Assembly (NCBI GenBank): GCA_943735955.1
Contig: OX030956.1
Span: 559,501-623,500, forward strand
Source of the DNA: Piscicola geometra
Taxonomy: Eukaryota > Annelida > Clitellata > Hirudinida > Piscicolidae
DNA length: 64,000 bases
Direction: 5' to 3'
This document shows positions 1-11,546 of this stretch, piece by piece (the stretch's first letter is position 1; the number at the start of each line of letters is the position of its first letter). The translations under genes and the position numbers were made by a program. The notes under the pieces are model-generated. The model was not told the DNA's origin. It did no database searches and worked only from the letters and a program-made list of their open reading frames with translations.

Positions 1-963
1 AGTGGTGGTGGTTGTGGTGAAGGGATGGTGGTGGTGGTTGTGGTGGAGGGGTGGTGGTGGTGGTGGCATGTGGTGAAGGGATGGTCGTGGTGGTGGCATG
101 TGGTGAAGGGATGGTCGTGGTGGTGGTTGTGGTGAAGGGATGGTAGTGGTGGTGGTTGTGGTGAAGGGATGGTGGTGGTGGTTGTGGTGGAGGGGTGGTG
201 GTGGTGGTGGCATGTGGTGAAGGGATGGTGGTGGTGGCATGTGGTGAAGGGATGGTCGTGGTGGTGGTTGTGGTGAAGGGATGGTAGTGGTGGTGGTTGT
301 GGTGAAGGGATGGTGGTGGTGGTTGTGGTGGAGGGGTGGTGGTGGTGGTGGCATGTGGTGAAGGGATGGTCGTGGTGGTGGTTGTGGTGAAGGGATGGTC
401 GTGGTGGTGGCATGTGGTGAAGGGATGGTCGTGGTGGTGGTTGTGGTGAAGGGATGGTAGTGGTGGTGGTTGTGGTGAAGGGATGGTGGTGGTGGTTGTG
501 GTGGAGGGGTGGTGGTGGTGGTGGCATGTGGTGAAGGGATGGTCGTGGTGGTGGTTGTGGTGAAGGGATGGTAGTGGTGGTGGTTGTGGTGAAGGGATGG
601 TGGTGGTGGTTGTGGTGGAGGGGTGGTGGTGGTGGTGGCATGTGGTGAAGGGATGGTGGTGGTGGCATGTGGGCAAGGGATGGTCGTCGTGGTGGCATGT
701 GGTGAAGGGATGGTCGTGGTGGTTGTGAAGGGATAGTAGTGGTGGTGGCATGTGGTGAAGGGATGGTCGTCGTGGTGGCATGTGGTGAAGGGATGGTGGT
801 GGTGGCATGTGGTGAAGGGATAGTAGAGGTGGGTGGCATGTGGTGAAGAGATGGTGGTGGTGGTGAAGGGATGGTGGTGGTGGTTGTGGTGAAGGGATGG
901 TAGTGGTGGTTGTGGTGGTAAAGGGATGGTAGTGGTTGTGGTGGTGGGTTGGAGAAGGATGGG
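1..963. repeat. G-rich minisatellite
   Basis: The stretch is a tandem array built from variants of GTGGTGAAGGGATGGT followed by GGT-rich spacers (GGTGGTTGT, GGTGGTGGCATGT, GGAGGGGTGGT). Units combine into a larger block of roughly 140 bp; the GGAGGGGTGGTGG variant recurs near 47, 189, 328, 501 and 617. The array is cut by the left window edge and decays after about 900. No gene is seen in it. It lies downstream of the minus-strand acyltransferase and may be in that gene's remaining 3' part. Confidence 0.95.
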
Positions 964-1646
964 TGGTGAATGGATTGTTAACACACATTTATACGCATCA
1001 AGAGATCTCTAATGAGAGGAAATGGACTATATGGGTATGATGAAACTAGCTCGAAAAACAAGAAAACAAATTCGTCCTCCTGAAATGATTTAGGCGAGGT
1101 ATGACGGCTTCTCACGTGAACGACATTTACGTAGAATATTAATTCAATTAAATGATAATTAAATTAATTCAAACTAAAACAATTATGCTATCAAATAATT
1201 AATAACACGACGATAATGATTGTGATGATAATGAAGATGGTGATGATGATAATGAAGATGGTGATGATGATAATGATGATCTTATGTTGAGTGAGATTAA
1301 AAGAACGACAAGAGTTAGACTTTAGCATGAGAGATATGAGAACACAGAGGACTCTTAATAATTCTTCACAGACTGTACAATAGACTCTCGTACTACATTG
1401 CATTGAAGGCAGTTTCTGAAGGCGAGTTCAGAAGGCAGAACGTCAAAGAAGTATGCAGATGCCGATAGTTGGAACATGGTTGTTCTAGCTTTGCTGTGCG
1501 TCAACGACAACCACTACTGCAACACTACTGCAACTACAACAAAAACTACTACAACAACCACTACAACAAAAACTACTACAACAACCACTACAACAAAAAC
1601 TACTACAACTACAACAAAAACTACTGCAGCCACTACTACAACACAC
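964..1646. other. Non-coding stretch, 3' side of acyltransferase
   Basis: No recognisable exon was found here. It contains GATGAT microsatellite near 1210-1280 and an ACTACAACAAAA-type repeat from about 1505 to 1640 that directly abuts the splice donor of the last exon I could place (donor GTGTGT, minus strand, 1641-1646). The remaining C-terminal exons of the acyltransferase should lie here or beyond the left edge, but I could not identify them. Confidence 0.6.
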
Positions 1647-1994
1647 CTTGTAGACGTAGTGTTGATGCAACCATGCAGCACATTCCTCGTCGTTGTCTGT
1701 GGGAATCTCATCCAATGGAATCCTCCTGTGACGTCATCACCATCATTTATGTAGCGCTGTATACAAATGCAGTGTCCTTTCGTATGCGTGCATTTTGTTA
1801 TGCATGCACCCACCTATCATCCGTCCACCCATCATCCACCCACCCATGCACCCACGCGTACACTCACTTGGCGTATATGACGGCGGTGCACGCTTTGCCC
1901 TGCAGCACACTCATCATGCTCGGGTGTGCACTCTCCTCCGTGAAGGCCAGCGTCAAGTCGAGCACTGCATTTACTGGTCGTCGTGGTGGTCATG

Positions 1995-2026
<32 letters not shown>

Positions 2027-4136
2027 GGAGGTGATGATGATGATGATACTGTTAGATCTGATGATAATGATAACAGTGGTGATGACAGTTGATTGAGTAC
2101 ACCCCATACAAACAACCCCCCACCAACTTTTGCCCTTCAATGCATGGATGGAGGTGGAGAAGCCCTTGGTGCGGGGCGAGAGGTGGTGTTTGAGGAGGGG
2201 CAGGCGGTGCTCCTGGGCGAACTTCATGCTCAGTTCGTGCTTCGACTGCGTGAAGCGGGTGCCCTCGCAGAACAACAAGAGCTGTTTGTGTGTGTTTGTA
2301 TGCTTTGTTGACGTGTGGTGGAGTATCCTAATAATAATCATCATCATCATTACCATCATCATCATCATTGCCGTCATCATCATCATCACCAATGTAACTT
2401 TTAAAACATGCTATGCAGATAAATTGCCAATATAATATTGGAACACCACAAGAACATTTTCATTTTACACTTCATACAATAAGCTAGGATAGGTTAATAT
2501 GAGAGATAGACGCACAGTGAACCAGTAGTTGTCCGGGAAGTCTCGGATGCGGAAGAGACTCTTTTGCAGCGTCTGCTTGTCCTTCTGCCAATCGCGCGCC
2601 AAGAAGATGCTCTCTGCAAAGTACCACGCCCATCCCAGCAGAGGCATGAAGCGGAGAGTTGACTTGCTGAAGACTTTGGTGCCCTGGAGTGGGTGGGTTG
2701 GTTGGGTTGGTTGGTTGGGTTGGTTGGGTGGGTGGGTTGAGGGGGGATGAGAGAGTTGTGGGTTTGGGTCATGTAGGTTGGTTGGTTGACTCATGTAGGT
2801 TGGTTGGTTGGGTCATGAAGGTTGGTTGGTTGGGTCATATAGGTTGGTTGGTTGGGTGCTTGTGTGTAGTGTGGTTGAAGGCTTGATGTAATTTTTATCA
2901 AAGATTTGTGACTTTTACAAAGAGATTGATGGGTCCCCATCATCACTCACTCCAAGCATCATCATCATCATCACTCACTCCAAGCATCATCATCATCCTC
3001 ACTTACTCTAAGCATCATCATCATCACTCCCTCGAAGCATCATAATCATCATCACCACCCCTTACTCCAAGCATTATCACCACTCACCCCAAGCAGTATC
3101 ATCATCACCACACCTTCCAAGCATCTTCATCATCATCATTAAAACTCATTCCAAGCCTCATCATCATCATCACCACTCACCCCAAGCCTCATCATCATCA
3201 TCACCACTCACCCCAAGCCTCATCATCATCATCACCACTCACTCCAAGCCTCATCATCATCATCACCACTCACCCCAAGCCTCATCATCATCATCACCAC
3301 TCACTCCAAGTCTCATCATCATCATCACCACTCACTCATTCTAAGGATCATCATCATCACCACTCACCCCAAGCCTCATCATCATCATCATCATCAGTAC
3401 TCACTCATTCTAAGGATCATCATCATCAGCACTCACTCCAAGCATGTTGAGTCGTTCTGAGAGGAGCCATGTCATGAGCCAGTCAATGTCGTATTTGTGG
3501 TTCATGATGACGATTGTGTGTTCTTTGCCTGTGTGCACATGTGTTTTATTGAGCGTGTGTGTTTTTATGTGTGATGTGTTTATGAGTGGAGTGGTGTAAC
3601 ATGTGTGAGGTTATGTGTGAAGTGGTGTAGTGTGCATTGCAGTGTGATGAAAAATGTCCTATAACCAATTGAAGCAACCTATGAATTCTATATCTTTCTC
3701 ATTGTGGAGAATAAGCCTGCAATCTGACTTGGACCACCATTGTCCCAAGAATGTGAACTCTGCATAGAATTTTTGTATTTTCGAGAAAAAAATCTAATAT
3801 ATTTTCTAGAAAAAACTAAATCAAGAAATTATTTGGATCTATGTTAAAAGCACACTCTAGTGACTAGAGTCAAGTCAGCTTTAGATTTCTTTATTGAAGC
3901 TATTGAATGATTGAAGTTTGAACATTAAACAATTATAAGATTAACTTACGAGACCAATGTGAGTAGGCAAGAATATAAATGATTTTCCTGTAGAGAGTTT
4001 GGTTGAAAGGCCATACAAGAATGAGGGTCAAGAGCATCAGGAAACAAACTATGAAACCACTCATCAAAAAGACGATTCCTAAGAATATGTGAAAAGGTAT
4101 AAAATATCTTTTCATATTTTCAAAAAAAGACGCCAT
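1647..4136 (-). CDS. 1-acyl-sn-glycerol-3-phosphate acyltransferase, AGPAT3/4/5 type (3' end missing)
   Basis: This is a membrane acyltransferase that converts lysophosphatidic acid to phosphatidic acid, probably in the endoplasmic reticulum. Exons on the minus strand are 4136-3950, 3759-3679, 3528-3437, 2683-2516, 2281-2128, 1964-1868 and 1725-1647; all have GT-AG borders and matching phases. Exon 1 gives a hydrophobic N-terminus (IVFLMSGFIVCFLMLL) and ends LAYSHWS. Exon 3 carries the catalytic NHxxxxD motif as NHKYDID. Exon 4 contains FMPLLGWAWYFAE. Exon 5 holds the FCEGTRF glycerophosphate-binding block and PRTKGF. Exon 7 reads RIPLDEIPTDN...AAWLH. The order and spacing match AGPAT3/4. The start is the ATG at 4136; an in-frame upstream ATG also exists, but family proteins begin close to this hydrophobic segment. 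The C-terminal membrane part was not found. Confidence in the family is high; the exact paralogue is uncertain. Confidence 0.93.
1983..2090. repeat. (GAT)n microsatellite in acyltransferase intron
   Basis: This is a run of GAT/GGT triplets with interruptions. A related ATC-rich run lies at about 2330-2390 in the preceding intron (between exons 4 and 5). Both are intronic in the minus-strand gene. Apparent ORFs across them are low-complexity artefacts. Confidence 0.85.
2690..2875. repeat. GGTTGGTTGGGT repeat in acyltransferase intron
   Basis: GGTTGGTTGGGT-type units begin a few bases upstream (minus-strand sense) of the exon 4 acceptor. They change into four copies of a longer unit containing CATGTAGGTTGGTTGG. 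On the minus strand the array is pyrimidine-free CCAACCAACC, so it replaces the usual T-rich tract close to the acceptor at 2684-2685. Confidence 0.85.
2941..3433. repeat. Minisatellite carrying copies of the exon-3 splice donor
   Basis: About 16 imperfect units of 25-35 bp have the form CATCATCATCATCACC + ACTCACTCCAAGC. On the minus strand the second half reads GCTTGGA|GTGAGT, which is the end of exon 3 plus its splice donor at 3431-3437. At least ten units keep the GTGAGT hexamer. The array fills most of the intron that follows exon 3. Confidence 0.9.
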
Positions 4137-4680
4137 TGTTATAAAATAATTGATCAATACCAAATCCATAGATATCCTACAAACAACAAGTATATATAGT
4201 ATATATATATAGTATATATTATATACTATATCTATGACCAAATCTCATAAGCCCGTCGCATAAGAAAAAAGTCACGACTTAGAAATCTAACCTACTATTT
4301 AAAAGATTCTAAATGTTGTGGGTGCTAATATTGGTTTATAAATTTATAATTATATTTTTTATTAAATGTAATTGTTCAATTATATGAAACAAAGATTTAA
4401 AAATAGTTATTATTCAAAATAATAAAAAACCAATAAACATAAATTATTTGAGTTTAGGGATGGGTATCAGAGCTCGGGGATATACGAGTTAGTCGGAATA
4501 AAATATATTCTTTAAAAGTTTTATTCAAAAATATTTAACTTTCCAAAATAAAATTTAAAATTGAAATCGTAGATTATAATACTACGACGTAGATGTTATA
4601 GTCCAAAAGGTAGATGTAATAATCTTGGACGTAGATGTAACCAAATGTTACTTTGGCTTACCAAATAACCTGTAACAACT
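4137..4680. other. Upstream region of acyltransferase / tRNA 5' flank
   Basis: This is AT-rich intergenic DNA. It contains a TATATATAG-rich stretch around 4188-4240 that could serve the minus-strand gene. The last ~120 bp (4559-4680), with short GTAGATGTTATA-like repeats, is similar to the flank of the tRNA copy at 26538. Nothing else was recognised. Confidence 0.5.
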
Positions 4681-4751
4681 GCATCAGTGGTATAACGGTA
4701 GCATAGTTGCCTTCCAAGCAATTGATCCGGGTTCGACTCCCGGCTGATGCA
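4681..4751 (+). tRNA. tRNA-Gly (anticodon TCC), copy 1
   Basis: The 71-nt cloverleaf has a 7-bp acceptor stem (GCATCAG/CTGATGC), an anticodon loop CTTCCAA with anticodon TCC at positions 34-36, and a T arm CCGGGTTCGACTCCCGG containing the B box. There is no intron. The discriminator base is A and CCA is not encoded. A TTTT run follows at once as a Pol III terminator. The sequence is identical to the copies at 26538, 29544 and 29991. Confidence 0.97.
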
Positions 4752-5843
4752 CTTTTGCCAGTTTTGAAAATGTTTAAAAAAATTAGCTCAAAGAAAAGAA
4801 AACTCCGTCATTTTGAAATGATTTATTCAATAACTTCATACTTTATGTTTGTTTTCAATTTTAACTTAAATTTAATTATTTTGTACTTCAATTTTTATTT
4901 AGAGGCATTAAATTTTAATTATTAAACTTTAATGATTAAAGAGTCCTACCCAAAACGCGCACTTGATGATTTTCCCGCGCATTCGAGGAACACCCGGTTC
5001 TTGAGTTGCCAGCCCTGTGAAATCCTCAACTAGGCCTTCCAAACTAAGATAGGTTGAAAATAAATATATTCAGGTTTTATGTTACTAGGTAACATTGTTA
5101 CCTATGAATTGAATATTACACTAAGATATTTTAATTTAAAATACATTTTTAATATGATAAAATAATTATAACAATTCAAGTTATTTTGAGTTACCTTAAA
5201 GCTGTCTATATTTTTTACTTTATAAAAATGTATAACAACGGATAAGACTCGCATACAGACATATCTATTGTATCACAATAGTCTATAGTCTATAATAGAC
5301 TATTACATCCGAAAGATTTATCTTTCAACGAAACAACATCATAAAAATAAAGGCTCAAAAACACATAAAGTGTTTTAAATAGGTCGAAATCATTATCAGC
5401 AACAAGGTAAAAAAATAACACAGAAAATAGGTCTTCAATACATTTTAATGTTTTCTCCAATGGTGGATTCTGGTAGATCAGGCTTGACTCAGAAGTCAGA
5501 AGGGATTCACCAAGCCTTTCATACCTTTTATTATTATTTTTATCATTATTATTAATATTATTATTACAAACCAATAATAATAAGTATCATATTGACAACA
5601 AAAACCTAAGAAGAGCTGCCTATAGATAATAATCAGTTGCCTTAGACAGAAGTAATAGTAGTAAAATGAGGAGCCTGTAAGTTGTTTGCATATCACTCAA
5701 TAAAATTAATTGAGGCCGCTACGATTGAGGTATACTTTTTGAAGAATATAAATACACAACCCTAGAGTTTCACCTTTATGAGCAACAGTGAAGAGAAGAT
5801 TATATTATCTTTTTTTCAGCTAAAAAACAAAATACTCTCAAAG
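4752..5843. other. Intergenic, AT-rich
   Basis: The stretch between the tRNA and the SLC22 gene contains no recognisable gene. ORFs here are short, AT-biased and lack conserved features. The promoter and 5' UTR of the SLC22 gene should lie in its right-hand part. Confidence 0.5.
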
Positions 5844-8800
5844 ATGAATGTTGAAGAGGCCTTGGAGAGTCTGGGATCGTGGGGAAGATGGCATATAACG
5901 AATTTTTTGATGCTTGCAGTTTTCAAAGCTTACATCCCAACATTCAACATGTTATCAATAGTGTGGATCAGTGAGTTATTTGTACAATATATACTATAAA
6001 ACGTAGGTTTTTAGCGAAAATATTTACTTTAAAGAAAGGCATAAGCAACAAATGATAATTTTGATACATAAAATCAACGCAGGCCACACTCCCGAGCACC
6101 ACTGCAGACTGCCCGAAGGAGCCTCCATCAACGACTCCATCCCTCGAGACTCCGACGGGCGACTGTCGCAGTGCTTCAAGTACCTCAACCACTCGCTCAG
6201 CAACCAGACGGTCGCCTGTGATGACGGCTGGTTGTACGATCCACACGACAGTTACACCATTGTCAACAAGGTTTCATTGTGTTAAAACGATATATGCTTT
6301 CAAATTAGATAATGTTATTACTCGTAAATATTAATTATGGAAGAGCATGCATACCTAGAAAAAGATCTAATGCCTGAATGGAAAGACTTTGACTATTCTC
6401 AATGTGTTTTCCTGTGTTGGTCGAATCGTTAACGACTCACGGCTTACGTTTCCAGTTTGGATTCTTGCAGCCCAGAGAGTTTTGGTGCGATGAAAAGTGT
6501 ACTCGTCATTGAAATGAATTCCTCACCAATCTAATCATGATTTACTCGCGAAAGATCAACGGTTCGCTTTTGTAAAACATCATTAAATATTGTTTAAGGA
6601 ATTGGCTGAGTTAAACGAAAAAAGATGTTATGCAATATTATTACATTTTATTTTAAAAAAAGTTTTAGCTCAGAGTTGACAATTTTAATATAATTAACAC
6701 TTGATAAAGACCCTTGAGCCTTACGTTTCAGTTTTATACAAACACGAGAAGCAAAGTGTCATATATTTTATGACAAAAACCTAATAAAACACTTTTAAGT
6801 ACTCAAGAATATGATTTTAAAAAATAGTTTTATGAAAATATATTTTCGAGGGTTACTTTTGAAGCTAAAAGTAATTTATTTTTCATTTATAACAAAATGC
6901 TTTGGGCTCAAATTTGTACAAAAAGTATAAAGATAAAGATTTTAGGAGATAGCGAATATGAAGAGTAACATGCATTAACACGACCAACGAAAAAAGATGT
7001 CTTATTGCATCTTACCAGGGACGGCGATCTTGGGGGGGGGTCCTACCCAGCATGGATGATCCTGGTGGGGCGTCCTGGGATGCCCTCACTTAAAAAAAAT
7101 TAACTTTTATTTTGATACGAATATTTAAGTAAGCAATAAATAGTTTGGTTTTAGACAGCTATAACTACACATACTCACAATGTATTAATCTGTAAACATT
7201 CTGTTTTATGCCATGTTTGACGATTATATTCGCATCGAAACAAGAGTTTAAAAAAAATTATTCAAAAAGTGAAGAGCCTGGACCCCAGGATCCCCACAGG
7301 ATCACCGCCCATGAATCTTACTTCAACTACAAACTTATTTCCCAGTTATAAATTATTGTTATTTGCCACAGTGGGACTTGGTGTGCGACAAAGAGTTCTA
7401 CTCTCAGCTGCCGCAGACTTCTCTTGTTCTGGGAGTGATGATCGGGTCTCTGGTGACATCATTTCTCTCTGACAAACTTGGCAGAAAAAAAGTTTTCATG
7501 GCAGGTCAACTGTCGTGGGTGGTTGTGGCAGTGGTTTGTACCCTCGTCACCAACTTCTACATCTTTCTTGTCATCCGCTTTCTCATGGGATTTCTTCAAA
7601 TGGTGAGAATTATGCATAAAAACTTCGTTTTTACACTTTAATAAAACTTATAACTTATTTACAGTCTATAACTTTGAGTGGCTTCATCATGGTCTCGGAG
7701 TTGTTTGCAGCGAGCAAGAGAACCATGGCTGGTACGCTTGTCCAATGCTTCTGGGGACTGTTTGTGGGACTACTGGCACTCTTAGCCTTCCTCATCCCCA
7801 ACTGGGTTCATCTCCAGTTGACCATCAGTCTCTCAGGACTTGCCTGTGTTCCCCTCTTTTGGTACCTTCTGCTTTTTGATGATCTCATATTTTATTTGTA
7901 TTTGTCCATCGACTCGTTTTTATAATTTATATAAAAATCTATTTTAAATTTTTGTAACATCAACCTAATTTAAAATAAAAGTGTCTTTTCTAAGGTTTGC
8001 TTCAGAGTCAGTGCCGTGGTTGTACGCCAATGGCAGGTTGGCAGAAGCGGAACTTATAGTAAGGAATGCAGCTAAGATGAACAAAGTTAAACTGCCAGAA
8101 ATTATTTTTCTAGTGAAGGAGGAAGAGGAAACAGAAGAAGAAGGAGAAGAAGAAGAAGAAAACCTAAACGCCGCTACAAAAACCAGGATTACGTTTCCTT
8201 CAAAGCGGTCTCACTCCCACCACTTCAGCGCAAGTTACTCGCTTCTTGACTTGGTCAAAAGTCGAAAGCTGCTTCTCTACTTGGTCGTGTGTTGTTTCCA
8301 ATGGTGGGTATTTTCAATGGCCATTCTTTCATTCAAGTTTCAGTAATGTTTGAACATTTTGGTATTTTTTGCAGGGTCACTCTGACACTTGTTTATTACG
8401 GGTTGTCGTTGACGACGGGAGAGATGGCAGGTAATAGGTTTCTGAACGGTTTCTACTCTGGAATCGTTGAAGTCCCAGCTTACATTGCTGCATACTTTCT
8501 CATCAACAAGTTTGAAACAATTAATTACTTGACATTTTGAATAACCGATGGGAACCCATTTTTAAAGAACAAAATATATTTATCGAAATTGAATACTCAA
8601 ACATGAATAAGAAAAAGAAGAAAATAATCGGCATATTGGAAAAAGAATATAAAAAGATACCAATTATTTAGCAATACCCAATATGGTTTTATCGGTGGTC
8701 GATCTTTTAAATTATATATTTTAAATTATATATTTTCTATATAAATTTTTCATGATGTATTTAGTTATAACAAATAGTTAAACAATAGTTAAATAAATAT

Positions 8801-10145
8801 CCTAAAACCAGCCACCATAGAGGTCAAAAGACCTGCGGTGGTTGAATTTCCTAATCTAAACTTAATTTAATCATTATGTTTGAAGGTTTGGAAGAAAAAA
8901 GACAATAATGTCAGCCTTCATTATCACTGCGCTCTCTCTCTTTCTCATCGTTTTGATTCCACAACCCTCACGTTAACCTACTTTTTTTCTAAACATTTTC
9001 ATGAGTTTTTCGATATTCATAAATAATAATTGTTATGAATAATTGCTTTACAAGTCCTATATTAGTGAGGGATTTTTGGAAAAATCATAAATGATTTCAA
9101 TATTAGATTTTAGTAGTCTAAAACTTATTTAAATTTATTTTGTAAATAATTAAATAAAAACAGCATTTTTCAAGTAATAAAAAAGGATAATGAAAAAAAA
9201 TTTATATAGAAAAAATGGAATATGTATAAAACTCAAATGCTATTAAAATAATCTTTGAACGAAATATTCAAGAACAATCTCTTGACAATAATTCAGACTA
9301 TTTTGGTACAGAGGGTATCCGGGTGACCCAGCAGCAACCAACCCAATTTCTAATAAACTTTCACAAATTTTATATACTAATTAAGTATTCATATATATAG
9401 TGAAAAAGTCAAATTATAGTTTAAACTTTACAATTCACGTATGCAAAAACCGTTTGAATAAAATCAACTAAACTTTTAATTTTTTAGTAAATATTAATTT
9501 ATTATTAATTAACTCAAATATAATAAATTGTATAACAACCTTTTTGTTATTTTTATATTTTCCAAACCATTTAATCAGCTGGGAACGTGGATCTCACCTT
9601 TATTGTGACGGCCCTGAGCATCATAGGAAAGTTTGGGATCACTTGCTGCGTTGGAATCGAGTACTTGTACATGGCTGAGCTCTTCCCAACAAACCTCAGG
9701 TATTCAAGATGCATTGACTAGTAGTCATGAAAAATATATTTTAAAACATATTTTCAGAAATCAAGCTATAGGAATAGCATCTTTTGTCGGAAGATTAGGA
9801 AACCTTACAGCGACTTTCTCCTTATATTCAGTAAGCTTCAATAAATTATATAGAAATTTAGCTTTTGAAATATTAAACTACTTTAATAATAATATCACTA
9901 TTTCACACTTTCAGATCAAACTCTACCCTAAGTTGACAATCATAATATTTGGAATCCTATCTTTCATAGCCGGTCTGAGCACTTTTCTTCTCCCGGAAAC
10001 TAAAGGTCGCTGCCTTCCTACCACCATAGAAGAGATAGAAGCATGGACCGAAGTAATTGTCATAGAAAAAGAAAGACCTGATACAACTATCGAATTGATA
10101 CAGCACGCAGGGCAAAAAGTTGAAAATAGAAAAGTTAAAAGTTGA
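5844..10145 (+). CDS. SLC22-type organic cation/anion transporter
   Basis: This is a twelve-helix plasma-membrane carrier of the major facilitator superfamily, SLC22 family; the substrate is unknown. Exons are 5844-5970, 6083-6270, 7372-7602, 7665-7861, 7995-8303, 8375-8509, 8886-8971, 9579-9699, 9758-9830 and 9915-10145. All phases join and give 565 residues, the usual family length. The N-terminus MNVEEALESLGSWGRWH is the SLC22 opening. A large extracellular loop with cysteines follows (exon 2), then SDKLGRKKVF (the MFS loop 2-3 signature), ESVPWLYANGRL after helix 6, the loop 8-9 motif FGRKK, and LLPETKGR near the end. The ATG at 5778 lies in frame upstream, but 5844 fits the family start. 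An acidic Glu-rich insert occupies the central cytoplasmic loop (about 8116-8160). AATAAA signals lie near 10199. It could be OCT-, OCTN- or OAT-like; sequence alone does not decide. Confidence 0.94.
7010..7262 (+). repeat. Dispersed repeat, copy 1 (in SLC22 intron)
   Basis: This segment begins near CCAGGGACGGCGATCTTGG and runs through TCCTACCCAGCATGGA to GTAAACATTCTGTTTTATG. It is clearly similar to 22985-23305. No coding capacity was recognised. It is probably a decayed mobile-element fragment of unknown class. Confidence 0.7.
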
Positions 10146-11546
10146 AAATAAAAAGTCAAAAGTTTAAATTAATTTTTTATATGCAACATTTCTTAGTCAA
10201 TAAATAAATCAATAAATTAAACACTTACTTTATATCAGAACCAATCAATCGATCAATAAGGTGTATTTATAAAGAACTTTCAAATTCAAGATCCCTTTTC
10301 AACAAATGTGTTAAACAGAGCAGTTTTTAAACCGGCTATAGAATATGTCATTATAAATTTAAATGAAAATCACATCCAATCTCACCCATAATAAATAATC
10401 AGTTAATTAACTAACTGTAAGACTCGGAAGCTCCACACATGCGAGTTTGCGTGCTCGAGTGAGATAAGATCTCAAGCCGATGCGATCGTCGGCCAGAGAG
10501 GATTGGGTGATACTCCACTTGAGCATGCCTGGGTGCCTTCTAATTCAAGTGAAAGCGTCTGAGACTCGTGATGTGTCTTGTGAGCACGCAACAAGTCTTG
10601 AGAGTTTTCTGATAAGAGTTCGAAATGGATCATTCATTTGCGCTAAAAACGGATTGAAGATTTGTTTTAAAATATTGTTGAAGTTATTGAAGTTTGAATG
10701 ACAACGTGGTTGTTGAAATGCTAGGAAATTACATATAAGGTTTTTAGGATGTGTTCATGTTCTAGGCATTGGAGGCGAAGATTCGGAGGTATATCATCAG
10801 AGTGTGCATGCTGCAGCACAAACCTGCAGTGATTTAGCGGCGACCTGACGTCTGAAGAGCTTTAATGTGTGAGCGTAGTTCGAGTTTTAGGGAAAATATA
10901 TTTATCAATACTTGGAATAAATGGTATTTATCAATGATTTCAATCTAAGAATACTTAACCTAATTGAATGATTCTAATTTAAGAGTACTCAACCTAATTG
11001 AATGGTTTCCAATTAAGGATGAAGCACTAAGATAATGGTTATTGATGGGTTATTTATGTATAAATACGTGCAAAAATACATTAAATTACTTGTTGTCAGT
11101 AGAAATGTCATCCTAAAAGTGATTTAGGAATTCCAAAAATCATTTATTGCTTTGAAGTTTGTCACGGTTAAATGATGGAAACTTTCAAAAACTTAACTTG
11201 CGGATGATAAAGATCCTGACGATTCGAAGTTCGACCAAAGGCATTTTGTTGCAAGGTGTGTTCGATCACTAGTTAAGAGTTTCAATTTAATAATTTAAAT
11301 TGAATTTATCCTCTTGTCGATGACCAGTTGAAGGAATTATTGATATTATTTGAAAATATAAATTATTTAGATTGAAAACAGTTTAAAGTAAAATGTATGA
11401 TATAGACAAAATATAGTTTAAAGTTTAAAAGAACCTATAAAACAATGAAAAACTGTAAAAATAATTCCATTTTGTAGACAGCTAAAAATGAATAACTCAA
11501 AAGGACAAAAAGCACCAATATATATAAATTATCAATAAGCACGAGA
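10146..11546. other. Intergenic region between SLC22 and channel genes
   Basis: After the SLC22 polyadenylation signals the sequence is AT-rich with no recognised gene. A slightly GC-richer patch at 10430-10640 has a 73-codon ORF without features that I can assign. Confidence 0.45.

Noticed and set aside
1469..2092. Plus-strand ORF of 207 codons at the left end
   Set aside because: It is composed of repeat translation (Asn/Tyr and Asp runs) and overlaps minus-strand acyltransferase exons with conserved motifs.
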